Assembly (NCBI GenBank): GCA_036655775.1
Contig: JAVVPL010000102.1
Coordinates: 1-5,428 of the forward strand
Length of the DNA: 5,428 nt
From: JAVVPL01 sp036655775
GTDB taxonomy: Bacteria; Bacteroidota; Bacteroidia; Bacteroidales; P3
Reading direction: 5' to 3'
The translations under genes were made by a program, and so were the position numbers. How positions within the stretch are numbered: the first letter of the stretch is position 1; each line of letters begins with the position of its first letter. The notes below the pieces were generated by a model. The model was not told where the DNA came from. It did not search any database and was given only the letters and a program-made list of their open reading frames with translations. Below are positions 4,953-5,428 of the stretch, in pieces.

Positions 4953-5428
4953 TAAAAAAACTAAAAATACTTTTGATGGTGTGCATTGTCTTTTTACTTT
5001 CATGCCGAAAAGATGAAATCATTTTTAAAGCAGAGGAAGAAACGGTTTCCACTACGGAATACACCTCTATTGACGGCTTTTATCTTTTGAATGAAGGCAA
5101 TATGGGTAGTAATAAAGCCACTTTAGATTATTATAATTATCAAACAGCTACATATTCAAGAAATATTTATGCGGAAAGAAATCCTCAGGTGGTCAAAGAA
5201 TTGGGAGATGTGGGGAATGATATTAAAATTTATGGAAGTAAACTGTATGTTGTGATTAATTGTTCTAATAAAGTGGAAGTATTAGATGCCAAAACGGCAA
5301 AACGAATTGGGCAAATCAATATTCCTAATGCTCGATATATTCAATTTTATGGAGGCTATGCGTATATTTCATCCTATGCGGGTCCTGTGGAATTAAATCC
5401 AAACTATGAGCAAAAGGGCTATGTAGCC
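4949..5428 (+). CDS. btuG: BtuG-like surface lipoprotein, cobalamin-binding beta-propeller (3'-truncated by window edge)
   Basis: 160 codons are visible with no stop. The ATG overlaps the btuB stop as ATGA (4949-4952), indicating translational coupling. Residues 1-18 form a lipoprotein signal peptide with lipobox LLSC, so Cys19 is lipidated. The next residues, RKDE, match the Lys-acidic-acidic type of surface-export signal known in Bacteroidetes. After a short acidic linker, GFYLLNEGNMGSNKATLDYY begins the propeller. Strands such as IKIYGSKLYVVINCSNKVEVLDAKT and YIQFYGGYAYISSY are typical YVTN/DUF5074-like blades. In Bacteroides, BtuG is a seven-bladed propeller that binds cobalamin extremely tightly on the cell surface and hands it to BtuB. 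Name and role are inferred from this fold and the position after btuB; the rest of the propeller lies outside the window. Confidence 0.85.
   Translation, partial: MIKKLKILLMVCIVFLLSCRKDEIIFKAEEETVSTTEYTSIDGFYLLNEGNMGSNKATLDYYNYQTATYSRNIYAERNPQVVKELGDVGNDIKIYGSKLYVVINCSNKVEVLDAKTAKRIGQINIPNARYIQFYGGYAYISSYAGPVELNPNYEQKGYVA

Overview
The window looks like a low-GC Bacteroidetes chromosome, probably Bacteroidales and probably a draft or metagenome assembly because it contains a run of ten Ns. The evidence is promoters of the Bacteroidetes type (TTTG, 19-20 bp, TAnnTTTG), the absence of Shine-Dalgarno sequences before the starts, a PpiD-like chaperone of the Bacteroidetes form, and a cobalamin-riboswitch/btuB/btuG locus typical of gut Bacteroidetes.

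Layout. Positions 1-1311 (minus strand) hold the N-terminal part of a membrane-anchored PpiD/SurA-like peptidyl-prolyl isomerase. It is cut by the window edge and interrupted by the N run at 633-642. The N run appears to be an assembly artefact: the flanks share TTTAG, and merging them restores a smooth reading frame. A divergent intergenic region (1312-1740) carries a candidate promoter for each direction. Positions 1741-2022 (plus) encode a small lipoprotein with a tail of five tandem CCK(K/Q)DG(K/T) units, closed by a strong intrinsic terminator. A tRNA-Val(TAC) follows at 2178-2252, with its own consensus promoter and hairpin terminator.

Positions 2294-2564 contain no intact gene, but the minus strand reads as the C-terminal end of a Bacteroidetes ISL3-like transposase. 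This is a decayed insertion-sequence remnant, with a cluster of short GGATCAA-like repeats at its tail. Immediately after it comes a consensus promoter overlapped by a perfect 12+12 bp inverted repeat (possible operator), then a full cobalamin (B12) riboswitch (2612-2778), an expression platform with competing pairings, and the btuB-like TonB-dependent outer-membrane receptor gene (2886-4952). Its stop codon overlaps the start of a surface lipoprotein gene (4949 to the window end) that resembles the N-terminus of BtuG, the cobalamin-binding beta-propeller partner of BtuB.

How it works together. The riboswitch most likely shuts down the btuB-btuG operon when cobalamin is plentiful. BtuG would capture corrinoids at the cell surface and pass them to BtuB for TonB-driven import. 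The inverted repeat over the promoter suggests a second, protein-based layer of control. The Cys-rich lipoprotein has no recognised family and is the least explained gene here.
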